This document shows, piece after piece, positions 20,224 through 27,929 of a stretch of DNA of 64,000 nt. Under the pieces are notes generated by a model. It saw only the letters and a list, made by a program, of their open reading frames with translations. It was not told where the DNA came from and searched no databases. The DNA is from Nitrospira sp. (GTDB taxonomy: Bacteria > Nitrospirota > Nitrospiria > Nitrospirales > Nitrospiraceae), in assembly GCA_024998595.1 (NCBI GenBank), contig JACOEK010000001.1, forward strand, positions 434,001 through 498,000. The letters are read 5' to 3'. The translations under genes were made by a program, and so were the position numbers. Within the stretch, counting starts at the first letter, position 1. Each line of letters opens with the position of its first letter.

Positions 20224-21635
20224 CGAACCGGGGCACGAGCCAGCGAATGGCCGGAAGAGAATTCGCGGGCCTCCGCGGCCTCCGCGCCATGTGGTGTCTG
20301 CTCGCGGTGGTGCTGGTCGCGCAGGCGTCCGGTTGTGCGGGCATTTCGGTCACGCAGCTGGAGAAGCAATATGTCTTCGTCAACGGCCGATGGTTCGACG
20401 GCGAGGGCTTTCAGCCGGATACCTGGTATGCGGTTCAGGGACGCCTGACCCGGCAGGCCCCGTCCGGGCCGGTTGAGTCCGTAGATCTCTCCGGCCTCTA
20501 CCTGGTCCCGCCATTTGGCGAAGCGCACAACCATAACGTCGAGGGACCGTGGAATGTACAGGCGGTCGTGCAGCGCTATCTGCAGGACGGAGTGTTTTAC
20601 GTGAAGAACCCGAACGACGTGCGGGACTTCGCTCAACAGATCACGCACGCCATCAATGTGCCGACGAGTATCGACGCCACCTTTGCGCATGCCGGTATCA
20701 CGGGGCGCGGCGGACACCCCATTGCCTTATATGAAGATGTGTTGCGAGTGGGGCGGTATGAACCGGCAGTCGGGCCGCTCGGACGGGGGTGGTTCGAGAA
20801 TCGATCGTATGTCGTAGTCGAGACGGAGGCCGATCTGGAAGCCAAGTGGCCGATGATCGTAAGCGGTCGTCCTGATTTTCTCAAAGTCTATCTGGTGCAT
20901 TCGGAAGACGACGGGGCGGAGGTCCAGGCCGGTCAGCACAGGCTGGGGCTGCATCCCGCATTGGTGCCCGGCATTGTCGCGCGCGCGCGCGCGGCCGGCC
21001 TCCAGGTGACGGCGCATGTCGAAACGGCGGCCGATTTCCGACAGGCGGTTCGCGCCGGGGTCGACGAACTGGCGCATGTGCCGGGGTGGCTGCTCCAGGG
21101 ACCGCAGGATGCGGAGCGTGCCCGATTGACAGAGGAAGACGCTCGCGTGGCGGCCGCCAATAAGGTGCGAGTCGTCACCACCAGCGTGGCGGGACAGGCC
21201 ATGCCCTCCCTCGGCGGGTATCACCAGCATGGACATCACTCAGGGCATGGGCCCGGGCCGGAGGGTGCGGCTTCTGACGTGTTGCGAGACAATCTCCGGC
21301 TGCTGCAGGGGGCAGGGGTGTCACTGGTAATCGGCAGCGACCATGCGGAGACGTCGCTGGCCGAGGTACTACATCTGCGTACCTTGCATCTGTTCGATAA
21401 TCGCACGCTCCTCAAGATGTGGTGTGAGGCGACACCGGCGGCCATCTTTCCTAAGCGTCGTATCGGAAGGTTTGCCGAGGGGTACGAAGCTAGCTTTCTC
21501 GCTTTGGCGGGGAATCCTATTGAAGATTTTGAGCAGGTGCGAGCCATTCGTAGAAGGTTCAAACAGGGAGTGCCGTTGGACGGCGCCCTGATGAAGGACG
21601 CTGCTTGGTCGGCAGCGGGGCAGCGAGGTCATTAG
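20220..21635 (+). CDS. Lipoprotein amidohydrolase with His-rich loop
   Basis: 471 residues. An N-terminal hydrophobic helix ends in a lipobox (AQASGCAG), placing the enzyme on a membrane facing the periplasm. Amidohydrolase-fold metal ligands are visible: HNHN (residue ~102, HxH), later His in TAHVET and ELAHVPGW, and the Asp in VIGSDHAETS. A loop GGYHQHGHHSGHG (residue ~340) is rich in His and could bind additional metal. Substrate unknown. Translationally coupled to the HTH gene and followed by a TonB receptor, so it may process a compound linked to uptake. Confidence 0.8.
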   Translation: MTNRGTSQRMAGREFAGLRGLRAMWCLLAVVLVAQASGCAGISVTQLEKQYVFVNGRWFDGEGFQPDTWYAVQGRLTRQAPSGPVESVDLSGLYLVPPFGEAHNHNVEGPWNVQAVVQRYLQDGVFYVKNPNDVRDFAQQITHAINVPTSIDATFAHAGITGRGGHPIALYEDVLRVGRYEPAVGPLGRGWFENRSYVVVETEADLEAKWPMIVSGRPDFLKVYLVHSEDDGAEVQAGQHRLGLHPALVPGIVARARAAGLQVTAHVETAADFRQAVRAGVDELAHVPGWLLQGPQDAERARLTEEDARVAAANKVRVVTTSVAGQAMPSLGGYHQHGHHSGHGPGPEGAASDVLRDNLRLLQGAGVSLVIGSDHAETSLAEVLHLRTLHLFDNRTLLKMWCEATPAAIFPKRRIGRFAEGYEASFLALAGNPIEDFEQVRAIRRRFKQGVPLDGALMKDAAWSAAGQRGH

Positions 21636-21710
21636 TGCGTGGTGCGCTCAACCGGCATCGCGTCATTGTTCATTGGTCATTAACGGTCTGGGCAGATCGG
21701 AAGCGAGGGC

Positions 21711-23969
21711 ATGAAGTGGAGTCATTGTGTCGGCATCGTGGGAATTGGATCGTTGGCAGTGGTGTTGTTGGGCAGTCTGCAGCCGCCCGCCGCGCGCGCG
21801 GGTGAAGAGCCGCCTGAGCAGGACGCCCCGGTAGTGGCGGTAGAGCCGGTGGAAGTCAGTGGAAAGCGCATTGAAAACGTTCAGGATGTGAAGCAGGAAC
21901 TTGCTCGCCGACCAGGCAGCAATATTCTGATCGAAGAGAAACAGATTACCGAGTCGCGGGCTATCAATCTGCAAGACGTCCTGCAGTTTGCGCCGGGCGT
22001 CCGGTTCCAATCACGGTTTGGTGCCGATGAAGGCCAGTTTCAGATCCGCGGTACGACGCTCCGCACCAACTACCATCATCGCGGCATCAATATTCTGATC
22101 AACGGGATCTTCTTCGGCGACGCGGACGGATTTTCCGACTTCGAATCGATCGACCTCATGGCCTATGAACGGATCGAAGTCTATAAAGGCGCTAATGCGC
22201 TACGGTACGGTGCCAACAGCATCGGCGGCGCCATCAATTTTGTGCCGCGTACCGGTTATAGCGCCTCGACGTTGCAGATGCGGATGCTGGCCGGCAGCTT
22301 CGGCATGGTGAGCGGGCAGGTGTCGAGCGGCAAAGTCACTCAGCCCTTCCAGGTCGGCAGTATGAATGCGACGATGGACTATTACATCAGCGTGTCCGGG
22401 AACCGGCAGGACGGGTTCCAGGACAACAGTCAGCAGGCCCGCGAACGCATTAATGCCAACATCGGTGTGCAACTCGGCAACCATCAGGAAATCCGAGCGT
22501 ATTTTCTGCAGGCGAACGTCGCAGAACGGCTGCCCGGCTCACTGACCAATGAGCAGCTGTTTTTCAATCGCCGACAGGCGGGAGGTCAAAGCCCTCCCGG
22601 AGCGCCTCCGTTTTTTGCCTGTGTCACGAACAACCAAACGTGTACCTGGGGGCGCTATTACAACCTTCAACGGATCGGCATCGCGTACCACAATGAATTT
22701 GCGCCCAATCAATACTTTGAAATCATTCCCTACTTCTCGAATCAATACGAGGATCACCCGATCTATCAGACTCTCCGAATGCATTCTTACAATGTTGGTG
22801 GTGAACTCCGCTATGTGAATTCGAATTCACTGTTTGGCAAGAACAACTCGTTCGTCATGGGCTTCCAGCCGCGCTATGGCGACCAGCGGCAAGATCGGTA
22901 TGTGAACATCAATGGGAGTATCGGGGCTTTAACGAATAGCTTTAGGGCGAAGAGTACCTATTTCGGAGCCTACGCCGAAGATGCGTTCGATGCCACGAAG
23001 GACTTCACGATCGTGGTCGGCGGTCGGTGGGATTATACGACTCGCCAGGCGACGGTGGATAACTACGGGCCGGCCGGCAATCCGTTCAACCCGGCGACGC
23101 CCTCCACACTGACCGGTACGCAGCGGCCGTTGCAACATTTCGATGCGATCAATCCGAAGCTCGGATTCGTCTATCGTACGACGCAGACCTCGCAGCTCTA
23201 TTTCAACGCCAGCCGGGCCTATGAGGCACCGATCAACATCGAATTGCTTTCTTCGTTCAATGCCAATGGCTCGCCGAACACCGGATTCCTGAATCTGGAT
23301 GCGCAACGCGCCTGGCAGTTGGAATTAGGGCATCGGGGCACGTCCGCGGACAAGCGGTACAGTTGGGACGTGACGGTCTACAACCTAGAAATGCAAAAGG
23401 AACTTCTGACCACGATCATCAATAATACCGGGACCTTTCAAAATGCCAACGGCACCAGGCACACCGGCGTCGAGGCCGGCGGCGGTATGGTCCTGAAGAA
23501 GGGGCTCTTCGTGCAGGGAGGAGCAGGGAAGGAGGATAGTCTGCAGACTAGGGTGGCCTACACTTGGTCGCGCTTCAAGTTCACCGACGATGTGCGCGGC
23601 GGCGGGATCGGCGGCCCCAACGTGCTCATTGCGAAAGCCGGAAATACCGTGGCCGGCGCGCCGGAGCACAGCTTGAACGTGGAGGCTCGCTACGATCATC
23701 CGGCTGGTTGGTGGATCGCGCCGAATATCGAGTGGTCCATGTCCGGGTTTTATACAGATTATTTGAACACGATCAAGAATCCGTCCTACTTCGTGGTCAA
23801 TCTGCGGTCCGGCTATACCATCAACGATCATTGGATCCTCTTCGCCGAAGGGCGCAACCTGACCGATAAAACCTATGCCGGGGCGGTGGTCGTGAACGAC
23901 CAGTTCAATCGATTTGCCAACGCGGCGTTGGGTATCAGTGGGTTTGCAGGCGTCGAGTACAAGTTTTAG
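21711..23969 (+). CDS. TonB-dependent outer-membrane receptor (2), FecA-like
   Basis: 752 residues with a signal peptide, a TonB-box-like VAVEPVEVSGKR, a plug (LQDVLQFAPGVRFQSRFGADEGQFQIRG, then MAYERIEVYKGANALRYGANSIGGAINFVP) and a full 22-strand-type barrel ending in GFAGVEYKF. The plug resembles Fe-dicitrate/siderophore receptors. ATG 21711 lies after GAGGGC. A 30-nt hairpin follows at 23990. In a unit with the HTH and amidohydrolase genes (75-nt gap). Ligand cannot be read from sequence. Confidence 0.85.
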   Translation: MKWSHCVGIVGIGSLAVVLLGSLQPPAARAGEEPPEQDAPVVAVEPVEVSGKRIENVQDVKQELARRPGSNILIEEKQITESRAINLQDVLQFAPGVRFQSRFGADEGQFQIRGTTLRTNYHHRGINILINGIFFGDADGFSDFESIDLMAYERIEVYKGANALRYGANSIGGAINFVPRTGYSASTLQMRMLAGSFGMVSGQVSSGKVTQPFQVGSMNATMDYYISVSGNRQDGFQDNSQQARERINANIGVQLGNHQEIRAYFLQANVAERLPGSLTNEQLFFNRRQAGGQSPPGAPPFFACVTNNQTCTWGRYYNLQRIGIAYHNEFAPNQYFEIIPYFSNQYEDHPIYQTLRMHSYNVGGELRYVNSNSLFGKNNSFVMGFQPRYGDQRQDRYVNINGSIGALTNSFRAKSTYFGAYAEDAFDATKDFTIVVGGRWDYTTRQATVDNYGPAGNPFNPATPSTLTGTQRPLQHFDAINPKLGFVYRTTQTSQLYFNASRAYEAPINIELLSSFNANGSPNTGFLNLDAQRAWQLELGHRGTSADKRYSWDVTVYNLEMQKELLTTIINNTGTFQNANGTRHTGVEAGGGMVLKKGLFVQGGAGKEDSLQTRVAYTWSRFKFTDDVRGGGIGGPNVLIAKAGNTVAGAPEHSLNVEARYDHPAGWWIAPNIEWSMSGFYTDYLNTIKNPSYFVVNLRSGYTINDHWILFAEGRNLTDKTYAGAVVVNDQFNRFANAALGISGFAGVEYKF

Positions 23970-23989
23970 ACCGCGGTCCGTTTCGCTAG

Positions 23990-24019
23990 TGCGGGGCTCG
24001 TCTGATGATGAGCCCCGCA
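23990..24019 (+). terminator. Probable terminator after receptor 2
   Basis: TGCGGGGCTC, 10-nt loop, GAGCCCCGCA: perfect 10-bp GC-rich stem 20 nt after the stop. Lacks a good T-run, so termination strength is uncertain. Confidence 0.55.
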
Positions 24020-24175
24020 GACTGCAGAAAGTTTCCCCTGCGATACAGGTGTAACCCTTTGCGACATCCGCTTGCCTAAAAAATGGGATGGACGACCGTC
24101 ACGCGAACATGTGATAACTGAATCCGTCGGGTATGACCCCGGATGGGCATGTCCTGGTAACTGTAGGGATAGACC

Positions 24176-26149
24176 GTGCCGGCCATCTACGGACTTGTCA
24201 CTGTTCTGCTACTTGTCTGGAGCCTGGTGCCGGTCTACGCCGAGTCCGGTTCTGCATCACCGCCCACCGCGGCGTTCGCCTCGCTTCCCCTCATTGAATC
24301 CATTCAACTGTCCCCCTCCGGTCGGCATCTGGCGGTGCTCCGCAATCATGAAGGGCACACGGTTCTCGATACCCAAACCGTTGCGGGACAAGATGTGCAC
24401 CGTGCTGTCTCGACGGACAATCGTGAATACATCATTACTTGGTTTCGCTGGGTCAATGATGAGCGGCTGCTGGTGAGTATCCGGTTCGCGGCCACGCGGA
24501 ATGCGATCGACTCGATCGAGACTCGGTTGTTGGCGGTGAATCGCGATGGGTCAGGACAAACCGCCAATTTGTTCAAGCAGGGCGCTTTTTCATCGATTTT
24601 CGGACAGAAACATTTTCCTCAATTCCAAGATCAGCTGGTCGGCACGATTCCCGGTGATCCCAAGCACGTATTGATCGCCCTCGATCTGGAGCACCCCAAT
24701 GCTCCGGATGTCTACAAGGTGGACGTGTACTCCGGCGATCGGCAATTGGTCCAGGCGAATCCTAGTTCTCAACCGGACACCAGGGCGATTTTGCAGTGGA
24801 TTGCCGATCGGGCAGGGAACGTGCGTGCGGGGGTGGGCCAATTCCAGACGACCGTGCATGCGATCTTCAAGCAGCCGGAGTCCAATCTCTGGCGCGAATT
24901 GGCCGAGTATGACCTGGCAAAAGAAACCGGGCTCGTACCCTTGGCCTTCGATGCCGATCCCGCCTGGCTCTATGTGAGGGATCAGCATCGGGGCAAAGCA
25001 GCGATTTTTAAGATCAATGTGGTAGACCGCGCGGCGGATCGTATCCTCGTGGTGGCCGATCCGAAGTATGACCTGACCGGTGAGTTGGTCTATGCGCCGG
25101 GACGCAAGAAGGTGGTCGGCGTTCGTTACAGCAGGGCGGATGAGCGGGTGCTTTTCTGGGACTACGACGCCCAGCGTTTGCAGGCGCGCATCGACCGGGC
25201 GCTTCCGGGATCGGTCAATGTCATTCACAGCAGCAGCGACGACGGGCGGCTGCATATCGTGAAGTCGAGCGGTGCGGCGCATCCCCCGCGATGGTCGGTC
25301 TTCGATGAGCGCGACGGACGGATGGTGTTGCTTGGCAAGTCGTACCCCGATCTTGAGACGGCCGCGCTGTCTGCTCCTACCACGACCTATGTGACGGCGC
25401 GGGACGGCAAGGAGCTGCAGGTCTTCCTGACCGTTCCCAAGGATCGGGACCCGCGCCAACTTCCGATGATTGTATTTCCTCATGGCGGCCCTGCCTCGCG
25501 ATCGCCAGGTGCCTACAACTATTGGACGCAGTGGTTTGTCAGTCGCGGTTGGGCCGTGCTGGAGCCACGCTTTCGAGGCACCGAAGGGTATGGAGACGAA
25601 TTCCTGCGTGTCGGATTTCAACGCTGGGGCCTGGAGATGCAGGACGACCTGACCGATGCCGTGCAGTACGCCATCCGCTCCGGCATCGCTAATGCCAACC
25701 GTGTCTGTATCGTCGGATCGGGCTATGGAGGGTACGCTGCGCTGATGGGCGCCGTGAAGACGCCGGATCTCTATCGCTGCGCCGTCAGCCTGGGCGGGGT
25801 GACGGACTTGCCGCAGGTCGTATCCGATAGCCGTTGGTATTTGAATCAGAAACCAATGGTCGAGTTACGAATCGGTTCCTGGTGGAACGATCGGGACCGG
25901 CTTCGCGAAACGTCCCCCATTTCTCACGCGCGGGAGATTCGCACCCCGCTGCTGTTGATGCACGGCCTTATGGATCGTTCCGTGCCGGTCTCACAGAGCC
26001 GTGACATGGCCGATGCGCTGAAGGCGGCGAATGTGACGAGCTATCGATACGTGGAATTGCCCCTCGCTGATGAAGCCTTTCGCCGAGAGGAGGATCGTCT
26101 GCAGGTGTTCTCAGAGTTGGAGCAGTTCCTCACGCAGTACCTCGACTGA
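24176..26149 (+). CDS. S9 prolyl-oligopeptidase-family protein, probably catalytically inactive
   Basis: 657 residues with a signal peptide (YGLVTVLLLVWSLVPVYA), a beta-propeller-like N-terminal part, and a C-terminal alpha/beta-hydrolase domain (FPHGGPASR, RGTEGYGDEF, HGLMDRSVP). The nucleophile elbow reads IVGSGYGGYAAL where active relatives have GxSYGGY, so the Ser position is Gly. Near the C-terminus LADEAFRREEDR replaces the usual His-containing GDH-LSREEDR. Only the Asp in HGLMD remains. GTG 24176 has AGGGA upstream. Likely a binding or regulatory pseudo-peptidase, between receptor 2 and exbBD. Confidence 0.75.
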   Translation: MPAIYGLVTVLLLVWSLVPVYAESGSASPPTAAFASLPLIESIQLSPSGRHLAVLRNHEGHTVLDTQTVAGQDVHRAVSTDNREYIITWFRWVNDERLLVSIRFAATRNAIDSIETRLLAVNRDGSGQTANLFKQGAFSSIFGQKHFPQFQDQLVGTIPGDPKHVLIALDLEHPNAPDVYKVDVYSGDRQLVQANPSSQPDTRAILQWIADRAGNVRAGVGQFQTTVHAIFKQPESNLWRELAEYDLAKETGLVPLAFDADPAWLYVRDQHRGKAAIFKINVVDRAADRILVVADPKYDLTGELVYAPGRKKVVGVRYSRADERVLFWDYDAQRLQARIDRALPGSVNVIHSSSDDGRLHIVKSSGAAHPPRWSVFDERDGRMVLLGKSYPDLETAALSAPTTTYVTARDGKELQVFLTVPKDRDPRQLPMIVFPHGGPASRSPGAYNYWTQWFVSRGWAVLEPRFRGTEGYGDEFLRVGFQRWGLEMQDDLTDAVQYAIRSGIANANRVCIVGSGYGGYAALMGAVKTPDLYRCAVSLGGVTDLPQVVSDSRWYLNQKPMVELRIGSWWNDRDRLRETSPISHAREIRTPLLLMHGLMDRSVPVSQSRDMADALKAANVTSYRYVELPLADEAFRREEDRLQVFSELEQFLTQYLD

Positions 26150-26235
26150 CCAGGCTTCCTACATCCTCCACGCTGACTCGCAGTCCGATTGTTGTCTTCA
26201 TCCTAGTCTCCCGTTCCTGTGTTTTCCTTCGAACT

Positions 26236-26288
26236 GTAGCAGCCGTGAGCAGCTGCCAGTAGACGGCCTGCGCCTCCCGTCGTAACGT
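26236..26288 (+). promoter_or_regulatory. Shared promoter/operator, copy 1 (exbB-exbD)
   Basis: GTAGCA at 26236, GTGAGCA at 26245, GTAGAC at 26259, then 18 nt to TAACGT (-10, 26283-26288). Box spacing is identical to copies 2-5. The leader to ATG 26374 is longer here (~80 nt) and can fold CGTAGC (26286) with GCTACG (26324). Confidence 0.8.
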
Positions 26289-26373
26289 AGCGCCGCCGGT
26301 AGCAGCCCGTGTGCCGCATCTCGGCTACGAATAGTGCCGGCAATCGATAAAAAATTGTGAGGACGGCAGAACG

Positions 26374-26799
26374 ATGGAACCGCTGAAAGTCGGAGTGGAG
26401 TATGGGGTGATCGGTCTGTTGGGACTTCTGGCGGTGTGGGCCCTGGTGGTCGCGATCGAGCGATGGCGATTCTATGGTCGGGTAGATCCGTCCAGGTTTG
26501 CCACCGTGCAGACCTTTGAGATGGCATTGACGAAGCGGTTGGTCATCATCGGCACCATCGCAGCGAATGCGCCCTACATCGGCCTACTCGGGACAGTGTT
26601 GGGCATCATGCTCACGTTCCATACCATGGGCACGTCCGGCGCGCTGGCGATCACCACGATCATGATCGGCCTGAGTCTCGCGTTGAAAGCGACGGCGGCG
26701 GGGCTGGTCGTCGCGATTCCCTGCGTCGTCATGAACAACGTCCTCCGGCGGCGCGTCAGCGAGTTGCTCGCTCAGCACAAGGTGCACCATGGAGCGTGA
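26374..26799 (+). CDS. exbB: ExbB/TolQ-family proton channel, short form
   Basis: 141 residues, shorter than E. coli ExbB (244 aa), like the compact ExbB forms of some phyla. Three hydrophobic segments: residues ~8-28, ~45-75 and ~85-120. The signature ANAPYIGLLGTVLGIMLTF contains the family's conserved APxxGLLGTVxGI. With ExbD it uses the proton gradient to energise TonB. ATG 26374; the gene overlaps exbD by 11 nt, showing tight coupling. Confidence 0.88.
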   Translation: MEPLKVGVEYGVIGLLGLLAVWALVVAIERWRFYGRVDPSRFATVQTFEMALTKRLVIIGTIAANAPYIGLLGTVLGIMLTFHTMGTSGALAITTIMIGLSLALKATAAGLVVAIPCVVMNNVLRRRVSELLAQHKVHHGA

Positions 26800-27163
26800 G
26801 GTCGATCAAATCAATGTGATTCCGCTGGTCGATATCATGCTGGTGCTGCTCGTGATCGTGCTGACCACCGCGACGTTTATCATGACGGGACAGATCCCGG
26901 TCAATCTTGCCAAAGCCTCAACTTCTAGCGACCGGCAGGACCGGCCGATCGTCGTGACGGTGACGGCGAAAGGGACGGTCTTTGTGGATGACCGCGCCCT
27001 TGAAGAGGACCAATTGGATACCGCCCTGGCAACCCATTCACGCCAATCTCCGATACTGGTCCGAGCAGACAAGGTCGCCCGACTGGAACGATTTGTCGCC
27101 GTCGTCGATCGCATCCGCGGCCTCGGATTCCAACAGGTGAGTTTGGAGGTGATGAAGCTGTGA
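26789..27163 (+). CDS. exbD: ExbD/TolR-family protein
   Basis: 124 residues with one N-terminal membrane helix containing the essential Asp (INVIPLVDIMLVLLVIVL) and a periplasmic domain (RPIVVTVTAKGTVFVDDRALEEDQL, then PILVRADKVARLERFVAVVDRIR). Partner of ExbB in energising TonB. Starts inside the end of exbB. Followed after ~65 nt by the second shared operator, so exbBD is a two-gene unit. Confidence 0.9.
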   Translation: MEREVDQINVIPLVDIMLVLLVIVLTTATFIMTGQIPVNLAKASTSSDRQDRPIVVTVTAKGTVFVDDRALEEDQLDTALATHSRQSPILVRADKVARLERFVAVVDRIRGLGFQQVSLEVMKL

Positions 27164-27226
27164 GGTGCGGGCACGAAGGTGGCTCACTTTAAGCCTTTCG
27201 CGTCTGACGTTTCACGGTCTGAAACT

Positions 27227-27280
27227 GTAGCATCCGTGAGCAGGCATCTGTAGACCCTTTCCTGCGCGGTGTCGTAGGCT
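27227..27280 (+). promoter_or_regulatory. Shared promoter/operator, copy 2 (small protein A + receptor)
   Basis: GTAGCA at 27227, GTGAGCA at 27236, GTAGAC at 27250, 19 nt, then TAGGCT (27275-27280). Predicted transcript start ~27287 gives a ~23-nt leader to GTG 27310. Confidence 0.85.
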
Positions 27281-27309
27281 ACTCTCCCTTTTTTCTGTAG
27301 GAATAGTCT

Positions 27310-27708
27310 GTGAACGATTTCCTTCACGCCATGCATGCCAGCGAACGATCCGGCCGGATCCACCGGCTGGTTGCCTTTCTTGCCTGTCTGCTCATCGGCA
27401 TTCGCTTTGCGGCGGGAATCGTCTGCTCGACCTGCTTTACCGATTGGGAGCAGGCGAAGACACGGGCCTTTTATCTCCATAGCGGGTGGGATCGTGATCG
27501 ATGCCACCATGGGCTGGCTCCGGCCAGCCTGTGGATCGTCTGGGCCTGTTCCGTCAACGAAGATGAATCGGCTTTTGTCCTGCCTGAAATTCCTCGTTTG
27601 CCGGTCGTCGTGTCGTTCTTCGTGCCTCTCGCTTTCCTGGTGATCAGTTATCGTAACGTCACACTAATTGCGGCTAACGGCCGTGGCCCTCCCCTCAGCG
27701 CCTGCTAG
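27310..27708 (+). CDS. Two-TM Cys/His loop membrane protein A
   Basis: 132 residues, GTG start. Helix 1 (FLACLLIGIRFAAGIVC) leads into a loop with CSTCF, FYLHSGWDRDRCHHG and WACSV, then helix 2 (RLPVVVSFFVPLAFLVI) and a NGRGPP tail. Paralogous to the genes at 30486 and 33485: shared invariants are C-x-TCF, LH-x-G-x-DR-x2-CH, WAC-x-V, LP-x-IPRLP and GR-x-PP. The loop is a plausible metal-binding site facing the periplasm. Directly behind an operator copy and in front of a TBDR gene. Family not recognised. Confidence 0.8.
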   Translation: MNDFLHAMHASERSGRIHRLVAFLACLLIGIRFAAGIVCSTCFTDWEQAKTRAFYLHSGWDRDRCHHGLAPASLWIVWACSVNEDESAFVLPEIPRLPVVVSFFVPLAFLVISYRNVTLIAANGRGPPLSAC

Positions 27709-27929
27709 TCCAGTACGCAACACTGTCACAACGAAACACCAGCCGCCATCGGTTGAGTCTTGGGCCATGTCTGTGCCGTGGCGCTCATGTCTTGCGATAT
27801 GAGCGGGCGCGTTCTGCTTTCAGATCGTCGCCGTTCACCCGCAGGCCCGTTCTCGGACTCCATACCGGCCGCCGCTATGTCAGCCTGTCGTTGCCGCATG
27901 CCGGCGTGTACAGGGAGGAGAGTCTTGTC
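27709..27929 (+). other. 221-nt structured gap between small protein A and its receptor
   Basis: No gene seen. Contains the hairpin GCTCAT/ATGAGC (27783-27804) and ends with the GGGAGGAG ribosome site of the receptor gene. Its length matches the gap at 30891. Confidence 0.4.

Noticed and set aside
26299-26314. A second partial operator copy (GTAGCAGCC then CGTGTGC) just downstream of copy 1
   Set aside because: Lacks the third box and a following -10; more likely part of the hairpin-forming leader of exbB.
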